A DNA stretch of 6,385 bases from DATARH01 sp035648415 (lineage in GTDB: Bacteria > Pseudomonadota > Alphaproteobacteria > ATCC43930 > CGMCC-115725), in NCBI GenBank assembly GCA_035648415.1, contig DASRLO010000102.1, positions 1 through 6,385 on the forward strand. Reading direction: 5' to 3'. A model generated the notes under the pieces. It was not told the origin of the DNA. It saw only the letters and a program-made list of their open reading frames with translations, and did no database searches. Shown here piece by piece: positions 1 through 6,276 of this stretch (the first letter of the stretch is position 1; each line of letters starts with the position of its first letter). Made by a program: the position numbers and the translations under genes.

Positions 1-2
1 AG

Positions 3-1139
3 CAGAAAGCCGAGACTCCAGATCGCGCCCGCCGTCGCGGTGGCAGCGCCCGGCTCGCCGGGCAGCCAGCCGGCGGCGACGCGCAATGCCGCGCCGAGAT
101 TGATGAGCGCGTAGATCGCGATCGTGCCGCCGTCGGCGGTCAGCGCGCGGCCGGTATGGCCGAGCGTCGCGCGCGTCATCACCGCGACCGTCATCACGCC
201 GATGGCGCCGGCGGCGAGCGCGTGCATCGCCGCGGCGGGATCGACTTGGCCCGGCAACAGGATCGCGGCCGCCATCAGGGCGAGCGCCGCGACCAGCCAC
301 GCGTAGCCAAGGTGCAGCACCGCGAGCAGCGGCTCCGAGATCGTCCGCCAGCCCTGCCAGCGTGCGAGCCGCACCGCCTGCGCCGAGGCAGCCAGCGCCA
401 GCGCAATGCCGCATGCCGTCAGGACGGGGAACACGGCCCAGCCGAAAAGCCCGAGCGCGGTGAGCGCGATCGCCGCGACATCGATCGCGCCGAACGGCAG
501 CGGGAAGGCGCCGCCCGGTCTTTTCGCCAGCCAATTATGGGTGAAGCTCGGCACGATGCGGCCGCCGATGATGGTGATGAGCGTGCCGGCGGTGGCCAGC
601 GCCAGCCGCGCGCCGAGCAGCGGATCGAGCCCGGTCCAGCCCGCGAGATGGTGGAGCGCATCGGCGCCGGCGAAGATGCCGATCAGCCCGACGACCGGCC
701 AATTATGCCGGCCGCTGCCCGCCGCGATCTCGCGTACCGCCGCGGCGGCAAGCGCCACGGGATAGAGCAGGTCGATTGCCGCTTCCGTCGCCGGCGACAG
801 GATATCGGCGCCGCCCAGCGCCATTGCGATCCGCCCGGCGAGCCACAGCGCGACCAGGGCGGCCAGCCGCGCGCCGGATACCGGCAGGCGTCCGGTCCAG
901 TTCGGGATCGCGGTCAGCAGGAAACCGCCGATCACCGCGCCGAGATAGCCGAAGACCATCTCATGCGCGTGCCAGGGCAGCGAGACAAAGCCGGGCGCCG
1001 CGACGCCGGCCAGGAGCAGCGCCCAGAGCGGCAATGCCACGCCGGCGAAGAGCGCGGCGGCGAAAAACAGCGGCCGGAAGCCGTAGCTGAGAAAGGCGGG
1101 GCCGGGATAGGAGCGGCCGTAGGTAATGGGGCGGGCCAT
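3..1139 (-). CDS. nnrS: NnrS family haem/copper membrane protein, 3' end beyond window
   Basis: Reading the minus strand from the ATG at 1139 gives 379 codons without a stop to the window edge. Family members are roughly 390-410 residues, so probably only a short C-terminal piece is missing. The protein is almost wholly hydrophobic, as expected of a many-pass inner-membrane protein. NnrS hallmarks are visible: LSYGFRPLFF near residues 17-26, WHAHEM at 56-61, FLLTAIPNWTGR near 75-86, GGRIVPSFTHNW at 192-203, LLAVLHLGYAWL at 271-282 and MTRATLGHTGR at 321-331. The histidines in these motifs are candidate haem or copper ligands. NnrS of Rhodobacter is a haem- and copper-containing protein expressed with denitrification genes, and homologues help resist nitric-oxide stress; the exact activity is unsettled. 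The start is backed by a perfect Shine-Dalgarno sequence 6 nt upstream. It lies 107 bp downstream of the methyltransferase-like gene on the same strand. I see no convincing FNR/NNR or NsrR site in that gap. Confidence 0.93.
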   Translation of the reverse strand, partial: MARPITYGRSYPGPAFLSYGFRPLFFAAALFAGVALPLWALLLAGVAAPGFVSLPWHAHEMVFGYLGAVIGGFLLTAIPNWTGRLPVSGARLAALVALWLAGRIAMALGGADILSPATEAAIDLLYPVALAAAAVREIAAGSGRHNWPVVGLIGIFAGADALHHLAGWTGLDPLLGARLALATAGTLITIIGGRIVPSFTHNWLAKRPGGAFPLPFGAIDVAAIALTALGLFGWAVFPVLTACGIALALAASAQAVRLARWQGWRTISEPLLAVLHLGYAWLVAALALMAAAILLPGQVDPAAAMHALAAGAIGVMTVAVMTRATLGHTGRALTADGGTIAIYALINLGAALRVAAGWLPGEPGAATATAGAIWSLGFL

Positions 1140-1145
1140 GCGAGG

Positions 1146-1152
1146 ACCTCCT
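1146..1152 (-). promoter_or_regulatory. Shine-Dalgarno sequence of nnrS
   Basis: On the minus strand AGGAGGT lies here, a perfect anti-16S match, 6 nt before the ATG at 1139. It fixes the nnrS start and is by far the strongest ribosome binding site in the window. The rest of the 107-bp gap (1140-1246) shows no clear promoter, terminator or regulator palindrome. Confidence 0.85.
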
Positions 1153-1246
1153 GCGCCCAACCCTATCGCGACCGCCTGGGCACAGCCTGCGGCGAAAGCG
1201 CCCTTCCGGTCGTTGCGGATATTACGCGCGCGGGCGGCGGCCGTTT

Positions 1247-1993
1247 CTAGCGCGCGCCGGCCGGCTTCTGGAATTTAAGGACGAATTCGTCGACCGGCAC
1301 TTTCGGGTGGAAGACCGGCGCGTCGCGCGGGTCCTCCGGATGATGCAGGAAATTGCCCTCGGCGATCAGCTTGAACCCGGCCGCTTCGACCTCGCGCTTC
1401 ACCACGCTTTCCTCGATGCGGTGGAACGTGCTGCCGACGGAGACGCCGTCGCCCGGTCGCGCCGAATGGTCGGCAATGACCAGGATGCCGCCGGGCTTGA
1501 GCGCATCGAACAGCGCCTTGTCCATCTTGGCGCGGTCGACATCCATGTAGGTCGTGTCGTGATACCAGAAGAAGAAGGTGACGAGGTCGAGCTTGCCCGT
1601 GCCCGGCGCCACCGGCTCGTCGTAAGGCCGCACGACATGGACGACGTTCGCCATCGCCGGCTTGGCGGCGCGCAGATCGAACTTGTCCTTGACGTTTTTC
1701 TCGATCGTCGCCGCCGAATCCTGGGCATAGACCGTGCCGCCGGGCGCCACCGCGCGCGCCAGCAATTCGGTCGAGTAACCGGCGCCGGCGCCGATATCGA
1801 GCACCTTCATGCCCGGGCGCGCGCCGGTGAAGGCGAGGAGCTCGGCCGGATCGCGGCGGACATCGGTCTGGCGGTCGGCGTCGCTGCGGTCGGGTGCGGC
1901 GACGATAGCGGCATAATCGGGGCCGGCGGCATGGGCCGTGCCCGCCAGCACGAGGAAGGCGACGAGGGCGGCGGAGAAAGTGGTTTTGCGCAT
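1247..1993 (-). CDS. Class I SAM-dependent methyltransferase-like protein with signal peptide
   Basis: The gene encodes 248 residues from the ATG at 1993. Residues 1-22 form a Sec signal peptide: basic MRK, a hydrophobic core, then TAHA before AGPDY, a good signal peptidase I site after residue 22. The mature part carries a Rossmann-type methyltransferase fold. Motif I, VLDIGAGAG, is at 64-72, an acidic residue ending strand 2 is D92, the strand-4 region DLVTFFFWYHD is at 136-146, and LKPGGILVIADH is at 165-176. The tail has HRIEESVVKREVEAAGF (191-207), then a segment with paired His and Asp-Pro residues. This resembles the uncharacterised 'predicted methyltransferase' group (COG4798-like); substrate unknown. 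An in-frame GTG nine bases upstream (2002-2000) is a possible start, but the AGGG at 2002-2005 sits 8 nt from the ATG and overlaps the GTG, so I prefer the ATG. It is divergent from secG and upstream of nnrS on the same strand. Confidence 0.88.
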   Translation of the reverse strand: MRKTTFSAALVAFLVLAGTAHAAGPDYAAIVAAPDRSDADRQTDVRRDPAELLAFTGARPGMKVLDIGAGAGYSTELLARAVAPGGTVYAQDSAATIEKNVKDKFDLRAAKPAMANVVHVVRPYDEPVAPGTGKLDLVTFFFWYHDTTYMDVDRAKMDKALFDALKPGGILVIADHSARPGDGVSVGSTFHRIEESVVKREVEAAGFKLIAEGNFLHHPEDPRDAPVFHPKVPVDEFVLKFQKPAGAR

Positions 1994-2041
1994 GGCGCGC
2001 ACCCTAGCATTCCAGCGGCGAAGGCGCTACAAAGCGGCCCC

Positions 2042-2425
2042 ATGACCACCGTCATCGTCGTCATCCACCTGATCGTGGCGCTCACGCTGATCGCCGTTAT
2101 CCTGTTGCAGAAAAGCGAGGGCGGCGCCCTCGGCATGGGCGGCGGCGGCATGTCCGGCTTCATGTCGGGCCGTTCGACCGCCAATCTGCTGACGCGCACC
2201 ACCGCGGTGCTGGTGACGCTGTTCTTCGCCACCTCGATCGCGCTGGCGATCGTCGCCGCCCGCTCGCGCGCGCCGAGCTCGGTGGTCGATCAACCCGGCG
2301 GGATTCCTGCGACCGAGCTGCCGGTGCCGCCCGGCACGCCCAATCCGCCGGGCCAGGCGCCCCAATCCCCCGGCGCCAAGGTTCCGGCGCAGCCGGCCGA
2401 GCCGAGCGCGCCTTTAGCGAAATAG
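2042..2425 (+). CDS. secG: Protein translocase subunit SecG
   Basis: The 127-residue product is the small accessory subunit of the SecYEG inner-membrane channel, which assists SecA-driven export of preproteins. Two hydrophobic helices are visible, at about residues 3-22 and 53-73. Between them is the family signature: LLQKSEGGALG at 21-31, a Gly/Met-rich loop (32-43) and SGRSTANLLTRTT at 42-54. A Pro/Ala-rich tail from about residue 74 to the end is low-complexity and makes the protein a little longer than E. coli SecG (110); such tails are common in alphaproteobacterial SecG. The ATG at 2042 is chosen because it places the first helix at the N terminus as in the family; there is no good Shine-Dalgarno sequence. 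It is divergent from the methyltransferase-like gene with 48 bp between start codons, and pyrG follows after 91 bp. The common upstream partner tpiA is not here. Confidence 0.95.
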   Translation: MTTVIVVIHLIVALTLIAVILLQKSEGGALGMGGGGMSGFMSGRSTANLLTRTTAVLVTLFFATSIALAIVAARSRAPSSVVDQPGGIPATELPVPPGTPNPPGQAPQSPGAKVPAQPAEPSAPLAK

Positions 2426-2446
2426 CGTCCTGCCTTTGCCGCCGCC

Positions 2447-2463
2447 CGGCTGCCATGCAGCCG
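2447..2463 (+). terminator. Hairpin between secG and pyrG, possible weak terminator or attenuator
   Basis: A perfect 7-bp stem, CGGCTGC (2447-2453) against GCAGCCG (2457-2463), encloses a CAT loop, 21 bp after the secG stop. The next T-rich stretch (TTTT from 2473) starts about 10 nt beyond the stem, too far for a textbook intrinsic terminator. It may slow polymerase or protect the secG mRNA end. The stem is seen directly; its function is inferred. Confidence 0.35.
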
Positions 2464-2478
2464 AGTCGACGCTTTTCG

Positions 2479-2506
2479 TTGTGCGGCGGAGACCCGTTCC
2501 TATAGA
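2479..2506 (+). promoter_or_regulatory. Candidate pyrG promoter
   Basis: TTGTGC at 2479-2484 and TATAGA at 2501-2506 are spaced by 16 bp and could be -35 and -10 hexamers (3/6 and 4/6 matches to the sigma-70 consensus). The AT-rich run at 2501-2514 stands out in very GC-rich surroundings. Transcription would then begin near 2512-2514, only a few bases before the pyrG ATG at 2517. No Shine-Dalgarno sequence is present, which fits such a short leader. Confidence 0.35.
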
Positions 2507-2516
2507 TTGAAATTCC

Positions 2517-4142
2517 ATGACGCGGTTCATCTTCATCACCGGCGGCGTGGTTTCCTCACTCGGCAAGGGTCTCTCGGCGGCGGCGCTCGGCGCGCTGCTC
2601 CAGGCGCGCGGCTTTCGCGTCCGCCTGCGCAAATTCGACCCCTATATCAACGTCGACCCCGGAACGATGAGCCCCTACCAGCACGGCGAGGTCTATGTCA
2701 CTGACGACGGCGCCGAGACCGACCTCGATCTCGGCCATTACGAGCGCTTCACCGGCGTCTCCTCGCGCAAGAGCGACAGCCAGTCCACCGGCCGCATCTA
2801 TTCGACGGTGATCGGCCGCGAGCGGCGCGGCGAATATCTCGGCGCCACGGTCCAGGTCATCCCGCACGTCACCGACGCGATCAAGGAGGCGATGCAGGCC
2901 GATCTCGGCGACGAGGATTTCGTGCTCTGCGAGGTCGGCGGCACGGTCGGCGACATCGAGAGCCTGCCGTTCCTCGAGGCCATCCGGCAATTGGGCAACG
3001 AGGTCGGCCGCGACCGCGCGATGTACGTCCATCTGACGCTGGTGCCCTATATCCCCTCGGCCGGGGAGCTGAAGAGCAAGCCGACGCAGCATTCGGTGAA
3101 GGAGCTCCTCGGCCTCGGCATCCAGCCCGACATTCTGCTCTGCCGCTGCGACCGCGAGATTCCCGTGAGCGCGCGCAAGAAGATCGCGCTGTTCTGCAAT
3201 CTGCGCGAGGAACGCGTCATTCCGGCGCTCGACGTCGACACGATCTATCAAGTGCCTGCGGCCTATCACGCGCATGGCTTCGACCACGAGGTCTGCCGGC
3301 ATTTCGGCCTGGCGACGCCCGAGCCGGATCTGGCGCGCTGGCACGAGATCGTCTCGCGCATCCGCAAGCCCGAGGGCAGTGTCAGCATCGCCGTCGTCGG
3401 CAAGTACGTCCATCTGCCTGACAGCTATAAATCCCTCACCGAGGCGCTGGCGCATGGCGGCATCGCCAACAATGTCGGCGTCAAGCTGAACTGGCTCGAC
3501 AGCGAAATCTTCGAGGAGGAGGACGCGGTCCGTCACCTCGAAGGCGTCAACGGCATTCTCGTGCCCGGCGGCTTCGGCGAGCGCGGCACCGAGGGCAAGA
3601 TCGAGGCGGCAAGATTCGCCCGCGAGCGCAAGGTGCCGTATTTCGGCATCTGCTTCGGCATGCAGATGGCGGTGATCGAGGCGGCGCGGCACCTGGCCGG
3701 GCTCAACGGCGCGGGCTCGACCGAGTTCGGCCCCTGCGCCGAGCCGGTGATCGGCCTGATGACCGAATGGATGAAGGGCAACGCGCTGGAGAAGCGCCAG
3801 GCCAACGGCGATCTCGGCGGCACCATGCGCCTCGGCGCCTATGCGGCGAAGCTGCTGCCCGGCAGCCGCGTCGCCGAGATCTACGGCACGACGGCGATCA
3901 GCGAGCGCCACCGCCACCGCTACGAGGTCAACATCAATTACAAATCGCGGCTGGAAAAGACCGGGATGATCTTCTCCGGCATGTCGCCCGACGGCGAACT
4001 GCCCGAGATCGTCGAAATCCCCGACCACCCGTGGTTCATCGGCGTGCAGTTCCACCCCGAACTCAAATCCCGGCCCTTCGAGCCGCACCCGCTCTTCACC
4101 TCGTTCATCAAGGCGGCGGTCGAGCAGTCTCGCCTCGTCTAG
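2517..4142 (+). CDS. pyrG: CTP synthase (glutamine hydrolysing)
   Basis: The 541-residue product converts UTP to CTP with ATP and glutamine in the cytoplasm, the last step of pyrimidine nucleotide synthesis. The length matches the family (E. coli 545). The N-terminal synthetase domain (about 1-266) opens with GGVVSSLGKG at 9-18, the ATP-binding loop. D71 in TDLDLGHYERF and E139 in EVGGTVGDIES match the Mg-ATP ligands D72 and E140 of E. coli. KSKPTQHSVKEL marks the UTP/CTP site region. After a linker, the class I glutamine amidotransferase domain (about 290-535) has VPGGFGERG, the nucleophile C379 in FGICFGMQ, and H513 and E515 in QFHPEL, completing the catalytic triad. All key residues are intact. 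The ATG at 2517 starts MTRFIFITGG as in orthologues; it lacks a Shine-Dalgarno sequence. kdsA begins 23 bp after its stop. Confidence 0.98.
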   Translation: MTRFIFITGGVVSSLGKGLSAAALGALLQARGFRVRLRKFDPYINVDPGTMSPYQHGEVYVTDDGAETDLDLGHYERFTGVSSRKSDSQSTGRIYSTVIGRERRGEYLGATVQVIPHVTDAIKEAMQADLGDEDFVLCEVGGTVGDIESLPFLEAIRQLGNEVGRDRAMYVHLTLVPYIPSAGELKSKPTQHSVKELLGLGIQPDILLCRCDREIPVSARKKIALFCNLREERVIPALDVDTIYQVPAAYHAHGFDHEVCRHFGLATPEPDLARWHEIVSRIRKPEGSVSIAVVGKYVHLPDSYKSLTEALAHGGIANNVGVKLNWLDSEIFEEEDAVRHLEGVNGILVPGGFGERGTEGKIEAARFARERKVPYFGICFGMQMAVIEAARHLAGLNGAGSTEFGPCAEPVIGLMTEWMKGNALEKRQANGDLGGTMRLGAYAAKLLPGSRVAEIYGTTAISERHRHRYEVNINYKSRLEKTGMIFSGMSPDGELPEIVEIPDHPWFIGVQFHPELKSRPFEPHPLFTSFIKAAVEQSRLV

Positions 4143-4150
4143 GCGGCTGC

Positions 4151-4157
4151 TATATAA
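4151..4157 (+). promoter_or_regulatory. Candidate -10 element upstream of kdsA
   Basis: TATATAA lies 8 bp after the pyrG stop and starts 15 bp before the kdsA ATG. It is striking in a GC-rich setting and resembles a sigma-70 -10 box. It also sits inside a small inverted repeat, TGCT-ATATA-AGCA (4148-4160). I see no good -35 hexamer at the expected distance, inside the pyrG 3' end. Transcription from it would begin within a few bases of the ATG at 4166. No Shine-Dalgarno sequence is present. Confidence 0.3.
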
Positions 4158-4165
4158 GCAACGCA

Positions 4166-4999
4166 ATGACCGCGCCGCGCCAAGTCCATATCGGCAACAT
4201 CACCATCGGCAACGACCGGCCGCTGGCCCTGATCGCGGGTCCCTGTGCCCTCGAAAGCCGTGCCCATGCCCTGGAGATGAGTCATGCGCTGGTCGAGCTC
4301 ACCGCCCGGCTCGGCATCGGGTTGATCTACAAGACCTCCTTCGACAAGGCGAACCGCACCTCTGCCTCGAGCGCGCGCGGTATGGGGTTGAAAGAGAGTC
4401 TGCCGATCCTCGCCGAAATCCGCGAGAAATACGGCTGCCCGGTGCTGACCGACGTGCACGCCGCCGAGCAATGCGCGCCGGTCGCCGAGGCGGTGGACGT
4501 GCTGCAAATCCCCGCTTTCCTCTGCCGCCAGACCGATTTATTGGTGGCCGCGGCGAAAACCAAGCGCGCGATGAACATCAAGAAGGGCCAGTTCCTGGCG
4601 CCCTGGGACATGAAGAACGTGGCGAAGAAGGTCTCGGATGCCGGCAACGACAACATTCTCTTGTGCGAGCGCGGCGTCAGCTTCGGCTATAACACGCTCG
4701 TCTCCGACATGCGCGCGCTGCCGATCATGGCCGAGACCGGCTATCCGGTGGTGTTCGACGCGACCCATTCGGTGCAGCAGCCGGGCGGGCAGGGCACGAC
4801 GAGCGGCGGCGAACGCAAATACGTTGCGGTGCTGGCGCGCGCGGCGGTTGCCGTCGGCATCGCCGTCGTCTTCATGGAAACGCATCAGGATCCCGATAAG
4901 GCGCCCAGCGACGGGCCCAACATGGTGAGGCTCAAGGACATGCCGGCGCTGCTCGAAAATTTGATGGCCCATGACAGGCTGGCGAAGGCCCGGCCATGA
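4166..4999 (+). CDS. kdsA: 3-deoxy-8-phosphooctulonate (Kdo-8-phosphate) synthase, metal-dependent class
   Basis: The 277-residue cytoplasmic enzyme condenses phosphoenolpyruvate with arabinose 5-phosphate to give Kdo-8-phosphate, precursor of the inner-core sugar of lipopolysaccharide. Family motifs run in order: IAGPCALES at 23-31, YKTSFDKANRTS (about 54-65), LTDVHAAEQ, LQIPAFLCRQTDLL, NIKKGQFLAPWDMKN, ERGVSFGYN, DATHSVQQPGG, METHQDPDKAPSDGP. Residues C27, H201, E238 and D249 have the same spacing (174, 37, 11) as the four metal ligands C11, H185, E222 and D233 of the Aquifex enzyme. This marks it as the metal-dependent class rather than the E. coli type, which has Asn at the Cys position. 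The ATG at 4166 gives MTAPRQVHIG, a normal N terminus. It follows pyrG by 23 bp and its stop overlaps the eno start as ATGA. A DAHP synthase is unlikely given the KANR motif and length. Confidence 0.97.
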   Translation: MTAPRQVHIGNITIGNDRPLALIAGPCALESRAHALEMSHALVELTARLGIGLIYKTSFDKANRTSASSARGMGLKESLPILAEIREKYGCPVLTDVHAAEQCAPVAEAVDVLQIPAFLCRQTDLLVAAAKTKRAMNIKKGQFLAPWDMKNVAKKVSDAGNDNILLCERGVSFGYNTLVSDMRALPIMAETGYPVVFDATHSVQQPGGQGTTSGGERKYVAVLARAAVAVGIAVVFMETHQDPDKAPSDGPNMVRLKDMPALLENLMAHDRLAKARP

Positions 5000-6276
5000 G
5001 CGGCATCGGCGACATCCGCGCGCGCGAGATTCTCGACAGCCGCGGCAACCCGACCGTCGAGGTCGATGTGACGCTCGAAAGCGGCGCCAAGGGCCGCGCA
5101 TCGGTGCCGTCCGGCGCCTCGACCGGCACGCACGAGGCGGTCGAGCTGCGCGACGGCGACAAGGCGCGCTATGGCGGCAAAGGCGTGCGCACCGCAATCG
5201 CCAACGTGCTGGGCGAGATCGCCGAGGCGGTCGACGGGATGGAGGCCACCGACCAGGTGGCGATAGACGACAGGCTGATCGACCTCGACGGCACGCCGAA
5301 CAAGTCCCGGCTGGGCGCCAACGCGCTGCTGGCGGTGTCGCTGGCAGTGGCGAAAGCGGCCGCGGCGGATCTGGGCCAGCCGCTGTATCGCTATGTCGGC
5401 GGGGTCTACGCCCGCACCCTGCCGGTGCCAATGATGAACATCGTCAACGGCGGCAAGCATGCCGACAATCCGATCGACATCCAGGAATTCATGATCATGC
5501 CGGTGGGCGCCAGCCGCTTCTCCGAGGCGCTGCGCATGGGCTCCGAGGTGTTCCATGCACTGCGCAGCCAGCTCAAGGACGCGGGCCACAACACCAACGT
5601 GGGCGACGAGGGCGGCTTCGCGCCCAACCTCGCCACGGCCGACGAGGCGCTCGCCTTCATCATGAAGTCGATCGAGAAGGCGGGCTATCGCCCCGGCGAG
5701 GACATCATGCTGGCGCTCGATCCCGCGTCGACCGAGTTCTTCAAGAAAGGCAAGTACGAGCTCGAGGGCGAGAAGAAGTCGCTCGACGCCGGCGGCATGG
5801 TCGACTACTACGCCGACCTCGTGAAGCGCTACCCGATCGTGTCGATCGAGGACGGCATGGCCGAGGACGACATGGCCGGCTGGAAGGCGATCACCGAAAA
5901 GCTCGGCAAGAAGATCCAGCTCGTGGGCGACGATCTCTTCGTCACCAACCCCAAGCGCCTGGCCGAGGGCATCAAGGACGGCCTCGCCAACGCGATTCTC
6001 ATCAAGGTCAACCAGATCGGCACGCTCAGCGAGACGATGGAAGCCGTGGCGATGGCGCGCCACGCGAGCTACGGCGCGGTCATGTCCCACCGTTCGGGCG
6101 AGACTGAGGACTCGACCATCGCCGATCTCGCGGTGGCGACCAACTGCGGCCAGATCAAGACCGGCTCGCTGTCGCGCTCCGATCGCCTGGCCAAGTACAA
6201 CCAGCTCCTGCGCATCGAGGAGCAGATCGGCACCCAGGCGCGCTACGCCGGCAAGTCGATCCTGCGCGGCGCCTGA
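4996..6276 (+). CDS. eno: Enolase (phosphopyruvate hydratase)
   Basis: The 426-residue product interconverts 2-phosphoglycerate and phosphoenolpyruvate in glycolysis and gluconeogenesis, normally as a cytoplasmic dimer. Length and motifs match bacterial enolases. The N-terminal capping domain begins with REILDSRGNPTVEV and carries the mobile loop SVPSGASTGTHEA. The barrel has VNGGKHADN, GDEGGFAPN with catalytic E205, Mg ligands D242 (LALDPAST), E285 (SIEDGMAEDD) and D312 (VGDDLFVTN), the catalytic base K337 (ILIKVNQIGT), SHRSGETEDS at 364-373 and K388 in QIKTGSLSRSDR. All expected active-site residues are present. The start overlaps the kdsA stop as ATGA, with GAAGG at 4984-4988 giving a Shine-Dalgarno sequence 7 nt upstream. 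Enolase product is a KdsA substrate, so co-expression is sensible. The stop overlaps the next start as TGATG. Confidence 0.98.
   Translation: MSGIGDIRAREILDSRGNPTVEVDVTLESGAKGRASVPSGASTGTHEAVELRDGDKARYGGKGVRTAIANVLGEIAEAVDGMEATDQVAIDDRLIDLDGTPNKSRLGANALLAVSLAVAKAAAADLGQPLYRYVGGVYARTLPVPMMNIVNGGKHADNPIDIQEFMIMPVGASRFSEALRMGSEVFHALRSQLKDAGHNTNVGDEGGFAPNLATADEALAFIMKSIEKAGYRPGEDIMLALDPASTEFFKKGKYELEGEKKSLDAGGMVDYYADLVKRYPIVSIEDGMAEDDMAGWKAITEKLGKKIQLVGDDLFVTNPKRLAEGIKDGLANAILIKVNQIGTLSETMEAVAMARHASYGAVMSHRSGETEDSTIADLAVATNCGQIKTGSLSRSDRLAKYNQLLRIEEQIGTQARYAGKSILRGA

Noticed and set aside
1204..1232. FNR-like half site (TTGCGG...) upstream of nnrS
   Set aside because: The TTG-N-CAA type symmetry is missing; only one weak half matches, which is expected by chance.
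156..1250. 364-codon plus-strand open frame over nnrS
   Set aside because: The minus strand here encodes a clear NnrS protein. The plus-strand translation is a charged, Arg/Gln/Gly-rich sequence without any domain.
1994..2002. GTG start nine bases upstream for the methyltransferase-like gene
   Set aside because: Possible, but the only Shine-Dalgarno-like AGGG overlaps this GTG and is well spaced for the ATG at 1993; the signal peptide is normal from that ATG.
1307..2041. Long in-frame N-terminal extension of secG
   Set aside because: The frame is open upstream, but it lies antisense to the methyltransferase-like gene, and SecG has its first membrane helix at the very N terminus, which the ATG at 2042 provides.
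2556..4166. 536-codon open frame antisense to pyrG
   Set aside because: It covers pyrG, whose every catalytic residue is intact, and its translation is low-complexity rich in Arg, Ala, Asp and Leu with no recognisable domain. Long antisense frames are expected where third positions are mostly G or C.
4885..6090. 401-codon open frame antisense to eno
   Set aside because: It shadows the complete eno gene and has an Arg/His/Ala-rich composition typical of GC-rich antisense reading, with no family motif.
4971..6107. 378-codon plus-strand open frame overlapping eno
   Set aside because: It reads eno in another frame and yields an Arg/Gly/His-rich sequence; enolase motifs are all in the frame starting at 4996.
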